Below the pieces are notes generated by a model. The model ran no database searches. It was not told the DNA's origin and saw only the letters and a program-made list of their open reading frames with translations. A stretch of 64,000 nt of DNA from Rhizobium sp. WYCCWR10014 (GTDB lineage Bacteria > Pseudomonadota > Alphaproteobacteria > Rhizobiales > Rhizobiaceae), in NCBI RefSeq assembly GCF_001657485.1, contig NZ_LXFU01000052.1, positions 124,001-188,000 on the forward strand, in the 5' to 3' direction. Numbering within the stretch: the first letter of the stretch is position 1; each line of letters opens with the position of its first letter. A program made the position numbers and the translations under genes. This document shows positions 9,773 through 19,488 of this stretch, one piece after another.

Positions 9773-12700
9773 ATGGACACGATGAATGCAGATAGCGCGC
9801 CGCAGCCGCTCTGGTACAAGGATGCGATTATCTACCAGCTGCACATCAAGTCGTTCTACGACGCCAATGGCGACGGGGTCGGCGATTTCGCCGGCCTGCA
9901 CCAGAAGCTCGATCATATCGCAGCCCTCGGCGTCAATGCCATCTGGCTCCTGCCTTTCTTTCCCTCTCCGCGCCGCGACGACGGTTACGACATCGCCGAC
10001 TACGGCAATGTCAGCCCCGATTATGGGACGATGGAGGATTTCCGAGCCTTCGTCGACGCCGCTCACCAGCGCAATATCCGCGTCATCATCGAGCTCGTCA
10101 TCAACCACACCTCCGATCAGCATCCCTGGTTCCAGCGCGCGCGCCAATCGCCGGCGGGATCGCCGGAGCGCGACTTCTATGTCTGGTCGGATACCGATCA
10201 GAAATTTCCGGAAACGCGTATCATTTTCATCGATACGGAAAAATCCAACTGGACATGGGACGCCGTCGCCGGCGCCTATTACTGGCACCGCTTCTATTCC
10301 CATCAGCCCGACCTCAATTTCGATAGTCCCCTTGTCATGGAGGAATTGCTGAGGGTGATGCGCTTCTGGCTGGAAACCGGCATCGACGGTTTTCGTCTCG
10401 ACGCGATCCCTTACCTCGTCGAGCGCGAGGGGACGATCAACGAAAACCTGCCTGAAACCCACGCGATCCTCAAACGCATACGCGCCGCGCTCGATGCCAC
10501 CCATCCCGGCGTGATGCTGCTTGCCGAGGCCAATCAATGGCCGGAGGACACGCGCGAATATTTCGGGGAGGGTGACGAATGCCACATGGCCTTCCACTTC
10601 CCGCTGATGCCGCGCATGTATATGGCGATCGCCAAGGAGGATCGGTTTCCGATCACCGATATCCTGCGCCAGACGCCGGAGATTCCAGACAATTGCCAAT
10701 GGGCGATCTTCCTTCGCAACCACGACGAGCTGACGCTCGAAATGGTGACCGACGCCGAGCGGGATTATCTCTGGGAGACTTATGCATCCGACAAGCGTGC
10801 CCGCATCAATCTCGGCATTAGGCGGCGCCTGGCGCCGTTGATGGAGCGCGACCGCCGGCGGATCGAGCTGATGAACGCGCTTCTTCTCTCGATGCCGGGA
10901 ACGCCGGTGATCTATTACGGTGACGAGATCGGCATGGGCGACAATATCTATCTCGGCGACCGGGATGGGGTGAGGACGCCGATGCAATGGTCTCCGGACC
11001 GCAATGGCGGTTTCTCCAGGGCAGATCCGGCGCGTCTGGTTCTGCCGCCCGTCGCCGACCCGCTTTATGGCTTTGAAGCCGTCAACGTCGAGGCGCAGAG
11101 CACAGACGCGCATTCGCTGCTCAACTGGACGCGCAGAATGTTGGCGTTGCGCGGCAGGCATCCCGCCTTCGGGCGTGGCACGCTGCGGTTCCTTTCACCG
11201 GAAAATCGCAAGATCCTTGCCTATCTCAGGGAGTATGAAGGCGAGGTCTTGCTTTGTGTTGCCAGTCTCTCGCGGCTGCCGCAGGCCGTCGAACTCGACT
11301 TGTCGAGCTTCGAGGGGCGCGTTCCGATTGAACTGACCGGCATGTCGCCGTTTCCGCCGATCGGCCAGTTGACCTATCTCCTGACCTTGCCGCCCTACGG
11401 TTTCTTCTGGTTCCAGCTGACGGCTGATGCCGACCCGCCGGCGTGGCGCACCGCACCGCCGGAACAGCTTCCCGATCTGTTGACGATGGTCATCCGGCGT
11501 AGCCTGCTCGACCTCGTCGATGAGCCGGGTCATGCGCGCATCCTGAGCGGCGAAATCCTGCCTGCGTATCTCTCCAGGCGGCGATGGTTCGGGGCAAAGG
11601 ACCAGCCGCTTCAGGCCGCCAGACTGATCTCCGTGACACCAATCCCATTCGCCGATGGCGTCGTCCTCGGCGAGTTGGAGGTCGTGCTGCCGAACCACAG
11701 CGAATCCTACCAACTGCCGCTCGCGGTCGCCTGGGACGATGCCCACCCTTCCGCGCTTGCCCAGCAGCTTGCGCTTGGGAGGATTCGCCAAGGCAGACGC
11801 GTCGGTTTCCTCACAGATGGATTCGCCGTGGAGGCAATGGCGCGCGGCATTCTGCACGGACTTCGCGACCGCTCGCGCACCACCGGCCGGACCGGCACGC
11901 TCGAATTCCTCGGGACAGAACAGCTCGACAGTCTCGATATTTCAGGCGAGCTGCCGGTGCATTGGCTATCGGCTGAACAGTCGAACAGCTCGCTGCTCGT
12001 CGGCGACGTAGCGATGATCAAACTGATCAGGCACATCTTCCCGGGCATCCATCCGGAAGTCGAGATGACGCGCTATCTCACCCGTGCCGGCTATGACCAT
12101 ACGGCGCCCCTGCTCGGCGAGGTTGCGCATACCGATTCCAGCGGACGCCGTTCCACCTTGATCATCGTCCAGGGGGCGATCCGCAACCAGGGCGACGCCT
12201 GGAACTGGATGCTGAACAATCTGCGCCGTGGGGCCGACGAACTGGTGCTGAACGATCCTGCGGTCCAACCAGACGACGACGTCTTCCGGTCGCTCATCAG
12301 TTTCGTCGCGATGGTGGGCCTCAGGCTCGGCGAATTGCATGTCGTGCTCGCTGCGAAGACCGGGGACGAGGCCTTCAGCCCGGTGGTAGCAGGCGACAGC
12401 GAGGTCGAGGCGATGAGGAAGGCCGTTGCCGGGGAGCTCGCCTATGCCATGTCGAAGCTCGATGAACGCGACGAGAATGCCGACCCTGCAATCGACTTGC
12501 TCGCAACGCCGCTTCTGGAGCGTCGTTTCGAACTCGCAGAGCTCGCCGGGACGCTGGCGGAGAGCTGCCGCCATACGCTGATGACACGCACGCATGGCGA
12601 CTTCCATCTTGGCCAGATCCTTGTCAGCGAGGGTGATGCCGTCATCATCGACTTCGAGGGCGAGCCTGCGAAAAACCTGACCGAGCGCCGCGCCAAGACG

Positions 12701-13054
12701 AACCCGTTGCGTGATGTCGCCGGGCTTTTGAGATCGCTGAGCTACCTCGTGGCCACCGCGCAGCTCGATAACGACGCGGTCATCGAACACGACAACGAGG
12801 TCCGCCGCGAGGCGATTGCCCGCTTCGGGCGCAATGCCGAGGAGGCATTTCTGGATGCTTATTCGCAGGCGGTCTCCGTATCGAAGGAGCTAGACATGCC
12901 ACCCGATCAAAGACGCAGGGTTCTCGATGCCTTTCTTCTCGAAAAGGCCGCCTACGAGATCGCCTATGAAGCCCGCAACAGGCCGAAATGGCTTCCGATC
13001 CCACTATCCGGCCTTACCGAAATCGTATCGCGTCTGGCGGGGGTCACGGCATGA
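9773..13054 (+). CDS. treS: Trehalose synthase (TreS) fused to maltokinase (Mak/Pep2)
   Basis: 1093 residues. The N-terminal half is a GH13 trehalose synthase that interconverts trehalose and maltose: nucleophile D210 (GFRLDAIPYL), acid/base E252 (LLAEANQW), D318 (RNHDELTL). The C-terminal part, from about residue 560, is the ATP-dependent maltokinase that makes maltose-1-phosphate, with a kinase catalytic loop around D943 (THGDFHLGQ) and metal site D960 (IDFEGEP). The fusion channels trehalose to maltose to maltose-1-phosphate, the GlgE substrate. It starts one base after glgE ends and overlaps glgB by four bases, so supply and polymerisation are tightly coupled. Confidence 0.95.
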   Translation: MDTMNADSAPQPLWYKDAIIYQLHIKSFYDANGDGVGDFAGLHQKLDHIAALGVNAIWLLPFFPSPRRDDGYDIADYGNVSPDYGTMEDFRAFVDAAHQRNIRVIIELVINHTSDQHPWFQRARQSPAGSPERDFYVWSDTDQKFPETRIIFIDTEKSNWTWDAVAGAYYWHRFYSHQPDLNFDSPLVMEELLRVMRFWLETGIDGFRLDAIPYLVEREGTINENLPETHAILKRIRAALDATHPGVMLLAEANQWPEDTREYFGEGDECHMAFHFPLMPRMYMAIAKEDRFPITDILRQTPEIPDNCQWAIFLRNHDELTLEMVTDAERDYLWETYASDKRARINLGIRRRLAPLMERDRRRIELMNALLLSMPGTPVIYYGDEIGMGDNIYLGDRDGVRTPMQWSPDRNGGFSRADPARLVLPPVADPLYGFEAVNVEAQSTDAHSLLNWTRRMLALRGRHPAFGRGTLRFLSPENRKILAYLREYEGEVLLCVASLSRLPQAVELDLSSFEGRVPIELTGMSPFPPIGQLTYLLTLPPYGFFWFQLTADADPPAWRTAPPEQLPDLLTMVIRRSLLDLVDEPGHARILSGEILPAYLSRRRWFGAKDQPLQAARLISVTPIPFADGVVLGELEVVLPNHSESYQLPLAVAWDDAHPSALAQQLALGRIRQGRRVGFLTDGFAVEAMARGILHGLRDRSRTTGRTGTLEFLGTEQLDSLDISGELPVHWLSAEQSNSSLLVGDVAMIKLIRHIFPGIHPEVEMTRYLTRAGYDHTAPLLGEVAHTDSSGRRSTLIIVQGAIRNQGDAWNWMLNNLRRGADELVLNDPAVQPDDDVFRSLISFVAMVGLRLGELHVVLAAKTGDEAFSPVVAGDSEVEAMRKAVAGELAYAMSKLDERDENADPAIDLLATPLLERRFELAELAGTLAESCRHTLMTRTHGDFHLGQILVSEGDAVIIDFEGEPAKNLTERRAKTNPLRDVAGLLRSLSYLVATAQLDNDAVIEHDNEVRREAIARFGRNAEEAFLDAYSQAVSVSKELDMPPDQRRRVLDAFLLEKAAYEIAYEARNRPKWLPIPLSGLTEIVSRLAGVTA

Positions 13055-15261
13055 ATGTTGAGCGCTCGGAACTTCTGGCGGGCATCGGACAGGATGCGCT
13101 ATGGGCCTTGATCGAGGGGCGCCATGGCGATCCGTTTTCGATCCTCGGCCCCCACCAAAGCGGTGGCATGACGATCGTGCGGGTGTATCTGCCCGGTGCG
13201 GAAGCGGTCGATCTCATCGATGCGACGAGCGGCCGGGTGGTGGCGCCATTCAGCATCGCCCACCCCTCCGGCCTGTTTGCGGCGGCGGCCGCCTCGAGGA
13301 CGGGATACCGGCTGCGGATCACATGGCCGGATGCAGTTCAGATCACCGAGGACCCCTACAGTTTCGGTCTGCTGCTCGGAGAGCTCGACCTTCATCTGAT
13401 ATCGGAGGGCACTCACTATAGTCTGAGCCGGACGCTCGGCGCGGTTGATATGTCGATCGACGGCATATCAGGCGTTCGTTTCGCCGTCTGGGCTCCGAAT
13501 GCGCGCCGCGTCTCGGTTGTCGGCGACTTCAATGCCTGGGACGGGCGGCGAAACCCGATGCGGCTGAGACCGTCGGCGGGCGTCTGGGAGCTGTTTATCC
13601 CGCGCCTCGCCCCCGGCGAAAGGTATAAGTTCGAGATCATCGATGCTGAGGGGACCTGTTTGCCGCAGAAGGCCGATCCGGTCGCGAGGGCAAGCGAGGC
13701 CGCTCCGTCCACCGCCTCCATCGTGGCATCGTCGACGCCGTTTCGATGGACCGATGACGGTTGGATGAAGGGCCGATCCCGGCAAGATAGGCTGGAGGGC
13801 GCATTCTCCGTCTATGAGGTGCACGCCGGCTCCTGGCTTCGCGATCTAAAGGGCGGCAATAGGTCGCTCGACTGGGTCGAACTCAGCCAGCGGCTGGTCC
13901 CCTATGTCAGCGACATGGGCTTTACCCATATCGAGCTGCTGCCGATCATGGAGCATCCGTTCGGCGGCTCCTGGGGCTATCAGCCGCTTGGTCTGTTCGC
14001 TCCGACCGGCCGATATGGGACGCCTGAGGATTTCGCCTATTTCATCGACCGGTGCCATGGCGCCGGGCTCGGCGTCATCCTCGACTGGGTGCCGGCCCAT
14101 TTTCCCACAGATGTCTGGGGGCTTGCCCGCTTCGACGGCAGCGCTCTCTACGAGCACGAAGATCCGCGCGAAGGCTTTCACCGCGACTGGAATACGCTGA
14201 TCTACAATCTCGGCCGCAATGAGGTGAAAGGGTTCCTGATTGCCAGCGCGCTGGAATGGCTGGAGCGCTACCATATCGACGGTTTGCGGGTCGACGCCGT
14301 GGCCTCGATGCTTTACCGCGACTACAGCCGCAACGAGGGCGAATGGATTCCCAACCAATATGGTGGTCGCGAGAATCTGGAAGCCGTCGAATTCTTCAAG
14401 CACCTGAACAGCATCATTCACGAGCGCTGCCCGCACGCGATGACGATCGCCGAGGAATCGACGGCCTGGCCGGGCGTGACGAAGCCGCCGGAGCAAGGGG
14501 GGCTGGGCTTCGACATCAAATGGAACATGGGCTGGATGCATGACAGCCTGAGCTACATCGAGAAGGATCCGATTTATCGGAGCTACGCCCATGGCACGAT
14601 GACCTTCGGAATGATCTATGCCTATTCCGAGCGCTTCATTCTGCCGATTTCCCATGACGAGGTCGTCTACGGAAAGGGCTCGCTGCTGACGAAGATGCCA
14701 GGCGACGAATGGCAAAAATTTGCCAATCTGCGCAGCTATCTCGCCTTCATGTGGGGCCATCCCGGCAAGAAGCTTTTGTTCATGGGAAGCGAAGTCGCCC
14801 AGCCCGGCGAGTGGAACCATGACGGGTCGGTGACCTGGGATGTACTGGACCGGCCTCAGCATGTCGGGATTCAGCGGCTGGTGAAGGATCTGAACGGCCT
14901 CTACGCGGACGAGCCTGCATTACAATTCGGCGACTTTCATCCCGAGGGTTTCGAATGGGCGGCAGCCGACGACGCCGTCAATTCCGTCCTCGGCATGCTC
15001 CGTTATGCGCCCGATCGCGTTTCGTCGATCCTGGTCATGTCGAATTTCACGCCGGTGCCGCGTTACGGCTACAGGATCGGCGTGCCCAGCGACGGTGTGT
15101 GGATCGAGCGGATGACGACGGATGCGCGGGAATATGGCGGCTCGGGCCTGGTCAACGGCGCGGTGTCGACGGAACCCGTGCCCGCCCACGGCAGGCCGGT
15201 CTCCCTGTCACTGACGCTGCCGCCGCTATCGACGATTTTTCTGCAGGGGCCGTCACCCTGA
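13051..15261 (+). CDS. glgB: 1,4-alpha-glucan branching enzyme
   Basis: 736 residues. It makes alpha-1,6 branches in the glucan built by GlgE. An N-terminal CBM48-type beta-sandwich pair (about 20-230) precedes the GH13 barrel, with nucleophile D415 (GLRVDAVASMLYRDYSR) and acid/base E468 (IAEEST); the ISHDEVVYGKGSL loop is also present. The start ATG at 13051 overlaps the treS-mak stop as ATGA, and this is preferred over an in-frame ATG 63 bases upstream inside treS-mak. The operon ends here; the downstream gene converges. Confidence 0.96.
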   Translation: MNVERSELLAGIGQDALWALIEGRHGDPFSILGPHQSGGMTIVRVYLPGAEAVDLIDATSGRVVAPFSIAHPSGLFAAAAASRTGYRLRITWPDAVQITEDPYSFGLLLGELDLHLISEGTHYSLSRTLGAVDMSIDGISGVRFAVWAPNARRVSVVGDFNAWDGRRNPMRLRPSAGVWELFIPRLAPGERYKFEIIDAEGTCLPQKADPVARASEAAPSTASIVASSTPFRWTDDGWMKGRSRQDRLEGAFSVYEVHAGSWLRDLKGGNRSLDWVELSQRLVPYVSDMGFTHIELLPIMEHPFGGSWGYQPLGLFAPTGRYGTPEDFAYFIDRCHGAGLGVILDWVPAHFPTDVWGLARFDGSALYEHEDPREGFHRDWNTLIYNLGRNEVKGFLIASALEWLERYHIDGLRVDAVASMLYRDYSRNEGEWIPNQYGGRENLEAVEFFKHLNSIIHERCPHAMTIAEESTAWPGVTKPPEQGGLGFDIKWNMGWMHDSLSYIEKDPIYRSYAHGTMTFGMIYAYSERFILPISHDEVVYGKGSLLTKMPGDEWQKFANLRSYLAFMWGHPGKKLLFMGSEVAQPGEWNHDGSVTWDVLDRPQHVGIQRLVKDLNGLYADEPALQFGDFHPEGFEWAAADDAVNSVLGMLRYAPDRVSSILVMSNFTPVPRYGYRIGVPSDGVWIERMTTDAREYGGSGLVNGAVSTEPVPAHGRPVSLSLTLPPLSTIFLQGPSP

Positions 15262-15303
15262 CGGCGCGGCCGCGGAACGGTCATTTCGGTGGCGGTTTCA
15301 CCG

Positions 15304-16065
15304 TCACCTGAGATAGTGGATATGCGGGCGCGAATGATAGGGAGAGGTTTCGATACGAGCCTCGACGGAAAAGACATTCCTCAGAAGGTCTTCGCTCAAT
15401 ACGTCCTGCGGCGCGCCGGAGGCGACGATCCTGCCCTGCTGCATGATGATCAGCTGGTCGCAGAACATGGCGGCATGGTTGAGATCGTGCAGGGCGACGA
15501 TGCTGGTGATCGGCAGGCCGGAGACGAGCCGCATCAGCCCGATCTGGTGCTGGATATCGAGATGGTTTGTGGGCTCGTCGAGGATCAGCTCCTGGGGCGA
15601 CTGGGCGAGCGCCCTTGCGATATGGGTGCGCTGCTTTTCGCCGCCCGACAGGCTTTGCCAGCGATCGTCGCGCTTCTCCGCCATGCCGGCGCGCGCCAGC
15701 GCGGCTTCGACCGCCTCTTCGTCGGTCTTCGTCCAGCCTGAAAACATCGACCGGTGCGGGAACCGGCCGAGCTTGACGACGTCGACGACCCTGAGATTCG
15801 CATTTGTGGTGGCATGTTGCTCGACGAAGGCGATCCGCCGGGCGATCGAGCGGCGGCTGATCGTGGCGATGTCGCTCCGGTCGAGCGTGATGCGGCCGGA
15901 ATGCGGCCGCTTCAGGCCGGCGAGAAGCCGCAGGAGCGAGGTCTTGCCCGAGCCGTTCGGCCCGAGCAGGCCGAGCATCTTGCCAGGCGGCGCGTCCAGG
16001 GAAACGCCATCGAGAATAGTCTTCCTGCCAATCTTCCAGATGAGGTTGTCGGCCTTGATGCTCAT
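15304..16065 (-). CDS. ABC transporter ATP-binding protein, iron-chelate/cobalamin type (FecE/BtuD-like)
   Basis: 253 residues. Walker A is GPNGSGKTS near residue 36, the signature is SLSGGEKQRTHIARAL, and Walker B is LILDEPTNHLDIQ, the pattern of FecE/FhuC/BtuD ATPases. The start at 16065 overlaps the permease stop by ATGA; an upstream in-frame ATG (16215) lies inside the permease and is rejected. It powers import of a metal chelate through the FecCD-type permease. The substrate cannot be read from the ATPase. Confidence 0.93.
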   Translation of the reverse strand: MSIKADNLIWKIGRKTILDGVSLDAPPGKMLGLLGPNGSGKTSLLRLLAGLKRPHSGRITLDRSDIATISRRSIARRIAFVEQHATTNANLRVVDVVKLGRFPHRSMFSGWTKTDEEAVEAALARAGMAEKRDDRWQSLSGGEKQRTHIARALAQSPQELILDEPTNHLDIQHQIGLMRLVSGLPITSIVALHDLNHAAMFCDQLIIMQQGRIVASGAPQDVLSEDLLRNVFSVEARIETSPYHSRPHIHYLR

Positions 16066-17102
16066 GATGCGCGCTGGAACCGGTAGAGGATGATCGAGAA
16101 GAACGGGACGCCCACCAGCGCCGTGACGACGCCGATCGGCAGGATCTGGTTCGGAATGAGGGCGCGCGCGGCGATGTCGGCGAGCACCATGAAGATCGCC
16201 CCTGTTATGGCGCAAGCCGGCAGGAGGCGGACATGCAGCGGCCCGACGACAAAGCGGGCGACATGCGGCACGACGAGGCCGACGAAGCCGATCGATCCTA
16301 CCATGCTGACGATCGTCGCCGTCATCATTGCCGTCAGCGCAAAGAGCGCCATCCGCGCGCGGCCGACATTGACGCCGAGCGAGGATGCCGCCTCGTCACC
16401 GAATGCGAAGGCGTCGAGCACGCGAGCGTAAAACAGGCACCCGACAAGGGCGACGCCGACGACGATAGAAACCAGCGCAAATTCCGGCCAGCGCACGCCG
16501 CCGAAGCTGCCGAGCAGCCAGAACATGACGTCGCGGGCCTGCTGTGCATTGGCCGAGGTGGTGACGATATAGGACGTCGTGGCGTTGAAAAGCTGCGAAG
16601 CGGCGACACCGGCAAGGATGGTCCGATCCGCTCCGCCGCGCGTGCCGTTCGACAGGAGCGCGACGAAGAAGAAGGCTGCGAAGGCGCCGGCAAAGGCGCC
16701 GGCCGATAGCGAAACCGCCCCCGAGCCGATGCCCAGGATGACGATGGCGACGGCGCCGGAAGAGGCGCCGGCCGAGATGCCGAGAACATAGGGTTCGGCA
16801 AGCGGATTGCGCAGCAGCGACTGCATGATCGCGCCCGACAGCGCAAGGCCCGCGCCGCAAAAGGCGGCGACAAGCGCCCGGCTGAGACGATAATCCCAGA
16901 TGACGGTTTCATGGATACGGTTCAGTTCGACCGCGGTCCATCCCAGCCGGTTGGTGACGGCCGAAAACGTCGTGGCAAGCGGGATCGGCAGGTCGCCGAT
17001 CCCGACGCTGACGCCAATGGCGATAGCGATGAGGCAGAAAGAGGCGAGGAGCAGTGCGAGGACGGCTCCCAGCTGCCGGAAGATACGGCCCGCTTCCGTC
17101 AC
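16062..17102 (-). CDS. FecCD-family ABC transporter permease
   Basis: 346 residues, nine or ten predicted transmembrane helices. Typical BtuC/FecCD sequences include RLSRALVAAFCGAGLALSG and LLRNPLAEPYVLGISAGAS, and a C-terminal IGFVGLVVPHVAR segment. It forms the inner-membrane channel of the siderophore/haem/cobalamin-type importer. It overlaps the upstream binding-protein gene and the downstream ATPase gene by four bases each, giving the order binding protein, permease, ATPase. Confidence 0.95.
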   Translation of the reverse strand: MTEAGRIFRQLGAVLALLLASFCLIAIAIGVSVGIGDLPIPLATTFSAVTNRLGWTAVELNRIHETVIWDYRLSRALVAAFCGAGLALSGAIMQSLLRNPLAEPYVLGISAGASSGAVAIVILGIGSGAVSLSAGAFAGAFAAFFFVALLSNGTRGGADRTILAGVAASQLFNATTSYIVTTSANAQQARDVMFWLLGSFGGVRWPEFALVSIVVGVALVGCLFYARVLDAFAFGDEAASSLGVNVGRARMALFALTAMMTATIVSMVGSIGFVGLVVPHVARFVVGPLHVRLLPACAITGAIFMVLADIAARALIPNQILPIGVVTALVGVPFFSIILYRFQRAS

Positions 17103-18124
17103 TTCAACAGACCGAGAGCCTTCAGCTGGCCGGCCACCTGCTCAGCGCCGTAGACCGTGCGGACGGTCGGGTTCATGGCCTGGCCGTCCATGATCACGAT
17201 CGCCTTGTTCTTGACGGCGGGGATCTGGCTGACGGCCGGATCGGTGTTCAGGAAATTGATCTTCGCCTCCGGCTTGTCGAGCTCCCAGCGGTTACGATCG
17301 AGACTGGCGATGACGATGACGTCGGGATTGGAGGCGATGATGCCTTCCCAGCCGAGCGTCGGCCATTCCGCTTCCGCTGATATCGCGTTGTGCCCGCCGA
17401 GCAGGTCGGCGATGAAGCCGGACGCACTGTTCTTGCCGCCGAGATAGGCGTCGGCCGACGGGCTGGGGCTGGAGAACCAGAAAACGTAGGAAAGGTTCTT
17501 GCCGTCCTTCGAAACGCTGGAGCGAAGCTTGGCTTCGCGCGCCTTGAAGTCGGCGATCAGCGCCTGGCCGCGATCGGCGACGTCGAAGATCTGCGAGAGT
17601 TCGTCGATCTCCTTGTAGAGAAGGTCCATGTTCCACAGCTCGGCGCGGCTGCCGTATTGGTCCTTGACGTCCTTGGTGCTGAGGCAGGTGCTGGGCGAGA
17701 GATAGGTCGCGACGCCGACCTTGTCGAAATCTTCGCGCTTGGCGACCTTGCTGTTCGGCCCGACCAGGCTCGGCAGAGCCGCCGCCACGAAATCGGGATT
17801 TTCGGCGAGGATCGATTCGAAAGTCGGCATCTCGACGGTCAGAAGCTTGACCTTGGCATTGGCTTCTGCGAGCTGCGGCAGAACCTTGCTCGGCCAGAAG
17901 GCGGTGCCGGCCATCTTGTTCTCGAGGCCGAGCAGCAGCAGGATTTCAGCGCTGTTCTGGCCGAGGCCGATCGCTCGTTCGGGCGCCTTCTGGAAAGTCA
18001 CCTGCGCGCCGCAGTTTTCCAGTGTCAGCGGGTAGGTCGTCGAACCGGCCAAAGACGGATTTGCGGAAAGGCCGATCATGGTTGAGAGGCCGCAGGCGGC
18101 CAGAAGCGATTTGAGGCTGGTCAC
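17099..18124 (-). CDS. Periplasmic substrate-binding protein of a metal-chelate-type ABC importer
   Basis: 341 residues. The signal peptide ends near residue 26 (LSANPSLAGS). It is a class III binding protein (BtuF/FecB fold), with an N-terminal lobe starting TYPLTLENCGAQVTF and PERAIGLGQNSAEILLLLGL, and a C-terminal lobe with IIASNPDVIVIA. The phrases are shared by several subfamilies, including those for siderophores and those annotated for F420-0-like cofactors, so the ligand is uncertain. It is the first gene of the minus-strand operon. I found no cobalamin riboswitch hallmark upstream, which argues weakly against B12 control. Confidence 0.88.
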   Translation of the reverse strand: MTSLKSLLAACGLSTMIGLSANPSLAGSTTYPLTLENCGAQVTFQKAPERAIGLGQNSAEILLLLGLENKMAGTAFWPSKVLPQLAEANAKVKLLTVEMPTFESILAENPDFVAAALPSLVGPNSKVAKREDFDKVGVATYLSPSTCLSTKDVKDQYGSRAELWNMDLLYKEIDELSQIFDVADRGQALIADFKAREAKLRSSVSKDGKNLSYVFWFSSPSPSADAYLGGKNSASGFIADLLGGHNAISAEAEWPTLGWEGIIASNPDVIVIASLDRNRWELDKPEAKINFLNTDPAVSQIPAVKNKAIVIMDGQAMNPTVRTVYGAEQVAGQLKALGLLK

Positions 18125-18451
18125 GAAGAATTCCCGGTGCGTGAGTATGTCCGGCCGCCGTATAGCCTCAGAAACAGGCAGAAAACAAGACGAAAAAAAT
18201 CAACTTATCGCAAAATTGACAGCGCTGCCGGGCAACGTGTCATCGCCCGTTAGACGGCGGCCGCGTTCGTCGTCTATCCGGGCCGATCGGGCGGCATGGT
18301 CCCAAAGCACGTCGCTCCAAAGGCGGCATGGTTCGTAGGGTCGATGGAGACGGCATTGTCGGTGCCGAGGGACTGGCTCCGATCTTCCGTGACGGCCCCG
18401 AAGCGAACTCGCTCCGATGTCGACAGCATCTGCATAAACTTTGGAACAGGC
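18125..18451. other. 327-base intergenic region
   Basis: Holds the leader of the binding-protein gene (minus strand) and the space behind the small gene ending at 18452. An A-rich stretch (18183-18205) may belong to the promoter of the importer operon. No coding frame with good signals, riboswitch core, tRNA or clear terminator was seen. Confidence 0.4.
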
Positions 18452-18733
18452 TCAGCTCAGCTTTGCCACGAGCTTGGCATAGTCCGAAAACGTCAACCGC
18501 TCGCCTCTCCTGCCTGCCTCCTCGGCGAGCTGCAGCACACGGATGGGGAACAGGATCGCGGCGCGGTTGGCACCCGACAGTTCATGGTCGTCGTCCTCCT
18601 CGACTGCCTTCGTGGCTTTCGAGAGCGCGGCATTGAGTTCCCCGCTGGTAAGCAATTCCTTCTCGACGATCGCATCACATATCGACGCCATGGCCATGAT
18701 CAGGCCCTTGAGCTGGAGGTTGGCGGTATTCAT
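18452..18733 (-). CDS. Small hypothetical protein (93 aa)
   Basis: A 93-residue soluble, mainly helical protein starting MNTANLQLKGLIMAMASICD and ending DYAKLVAKLS. An acidic run (KAVEEDDDHELSG) lies in the middle. No known family is recognised. It follows the other small gene (18813-19265) on the same strand with an 80-base gap and could share its stress-type promoter. The start at 18733 gives a compact protein; a longer frame through the neighbouring gene is rejected. Confidence 0.65.
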   Translation of the reverse strand: MNTANLQLKGLIMAMASICDAIVEKELLTSGELNAALSKATKAVEEDDDHELSGANRAAILFPIRVLQLAEEAGRRGERLTFSDYAKLVAKLS

Positions 18734-18812
18734 GAGAGCTCCGAGAAAAACCGAGGGGATCTGTGACGATGGCGCTCCGGCGCATCGCCGATTGCGCCGC
18801 AGGATTGCTACG

Positions 18813-19265
18813 TCAGTCCGATTGAACCGGCCGGATCGTGTCGACGGTGACCACACCGTCGAGGATCCCGCGCGTGACATCGCGCCTGTTCCGGTCGATC
18901 TCGATGACGGTGTAAAGCTTGTCGTCGCGAAAGGCGCTGGCATTGACCGTTGTGACATCCTCGGCGGGAGCCGCATCCACTTCCATGAAGTCGAGCTCAC
19001 GAGCTGCGGCAACGATCCTGGCATCACCCGCCGTTCTGGCAGCGACGACGACGGTACCATGTCCGGGGGAGTTGTCCCATCTCGGATCGTCGGATGCCGC
19101 GATCGGCTCCAACCGGTAGATGTTGAGCATCTCGCCGCCGGCGTCGGGCGACGCTTGCGCAGCCGCATCCTTCATTTGCGCCTGGCTCTCGACAGACTTC
19201 CCGAAAGTAGTAGGGCTGGTCGCGTTGTTGATTTCTTCTTTGCCTGTCCTTGAGACGTTCGACAT
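18813..19265 (-). CDS. Hypothetical protein, probably in the general stress regulon
   Basis: About 150 residues starting MSNVSRTGKEEINN. The N terminus is polar and probably disordered (about 1-45). A compact domain follows (LNIYRLEPIAASDDPRWDN ... GTVVVAARTAGDARIVAAARELDFMEVD), then a C-terminal beta-rich part (YTVIEIDRNRRDVTRGILDG). The family is not recognised. A perfect GGAAC-N17-CGTT promoter lies just upstream (19315-19290). The predicted transcript start (about 19283) leaves little leader for an ATG at 19277, which favours the ATG at 19265. Confidence 0.7.
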   Translation of the reverse strand: MSNVSRTGKEEINNATSPTTFGKSVESQAQMKDAAAQASPDAGGEMLNIYRLEPIAASDDPRWDNSPGHGTVVVAARTAGDARIVAAARELDFMEVDAAPAEDVTTVNASAFRDDKLYTVIEIDRNRRDVTRGILDGVVTVDTIRPVQSD

Positions 19266-19289
19266 ATCGCTCTCCATTGTCAGGACGGA

Positions 19290-19315
19290 AACGACAGCCG
19301 GCAGGCAAGTGTTCC
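19290..19315 (-). promoter_or_regulatory. Candidate EcfG-type general stress promoter
   Basis: On the minus strand GGAAC (19315-19311) is separated by 17 bases from CGTT (19293-19290). This matches exactly the known consensus of alphaproteobacterial EcfG/RpoE2 sigma factors (GGAAC-N16/17-CGTT). The predicted start site is 15-20 bases ahead of the ATG at 19265. Confidence 0.65.
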
Positions 19316-19488
19316 CCCACGCAAGAAAAACCGCAAATTCCGCCTAGACGGTTTCCTGCGAGCACTTTCGATATCTGCAACTACCAGGCTCATTTTGGGC
19401 GCTGAATCATGTGAGGATGGACGCGGGATGGCCATACCATTTTCTGAGTTGAGCGCTAAATTACCAGTCGTCGAACAGGGGGATTTTC

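Noticed and set aside
18125..18451. Cobalamin riboswitch ahead of the FecCD-type importer
   Set aside because: No B12-box hallmark was found on the minus strand.
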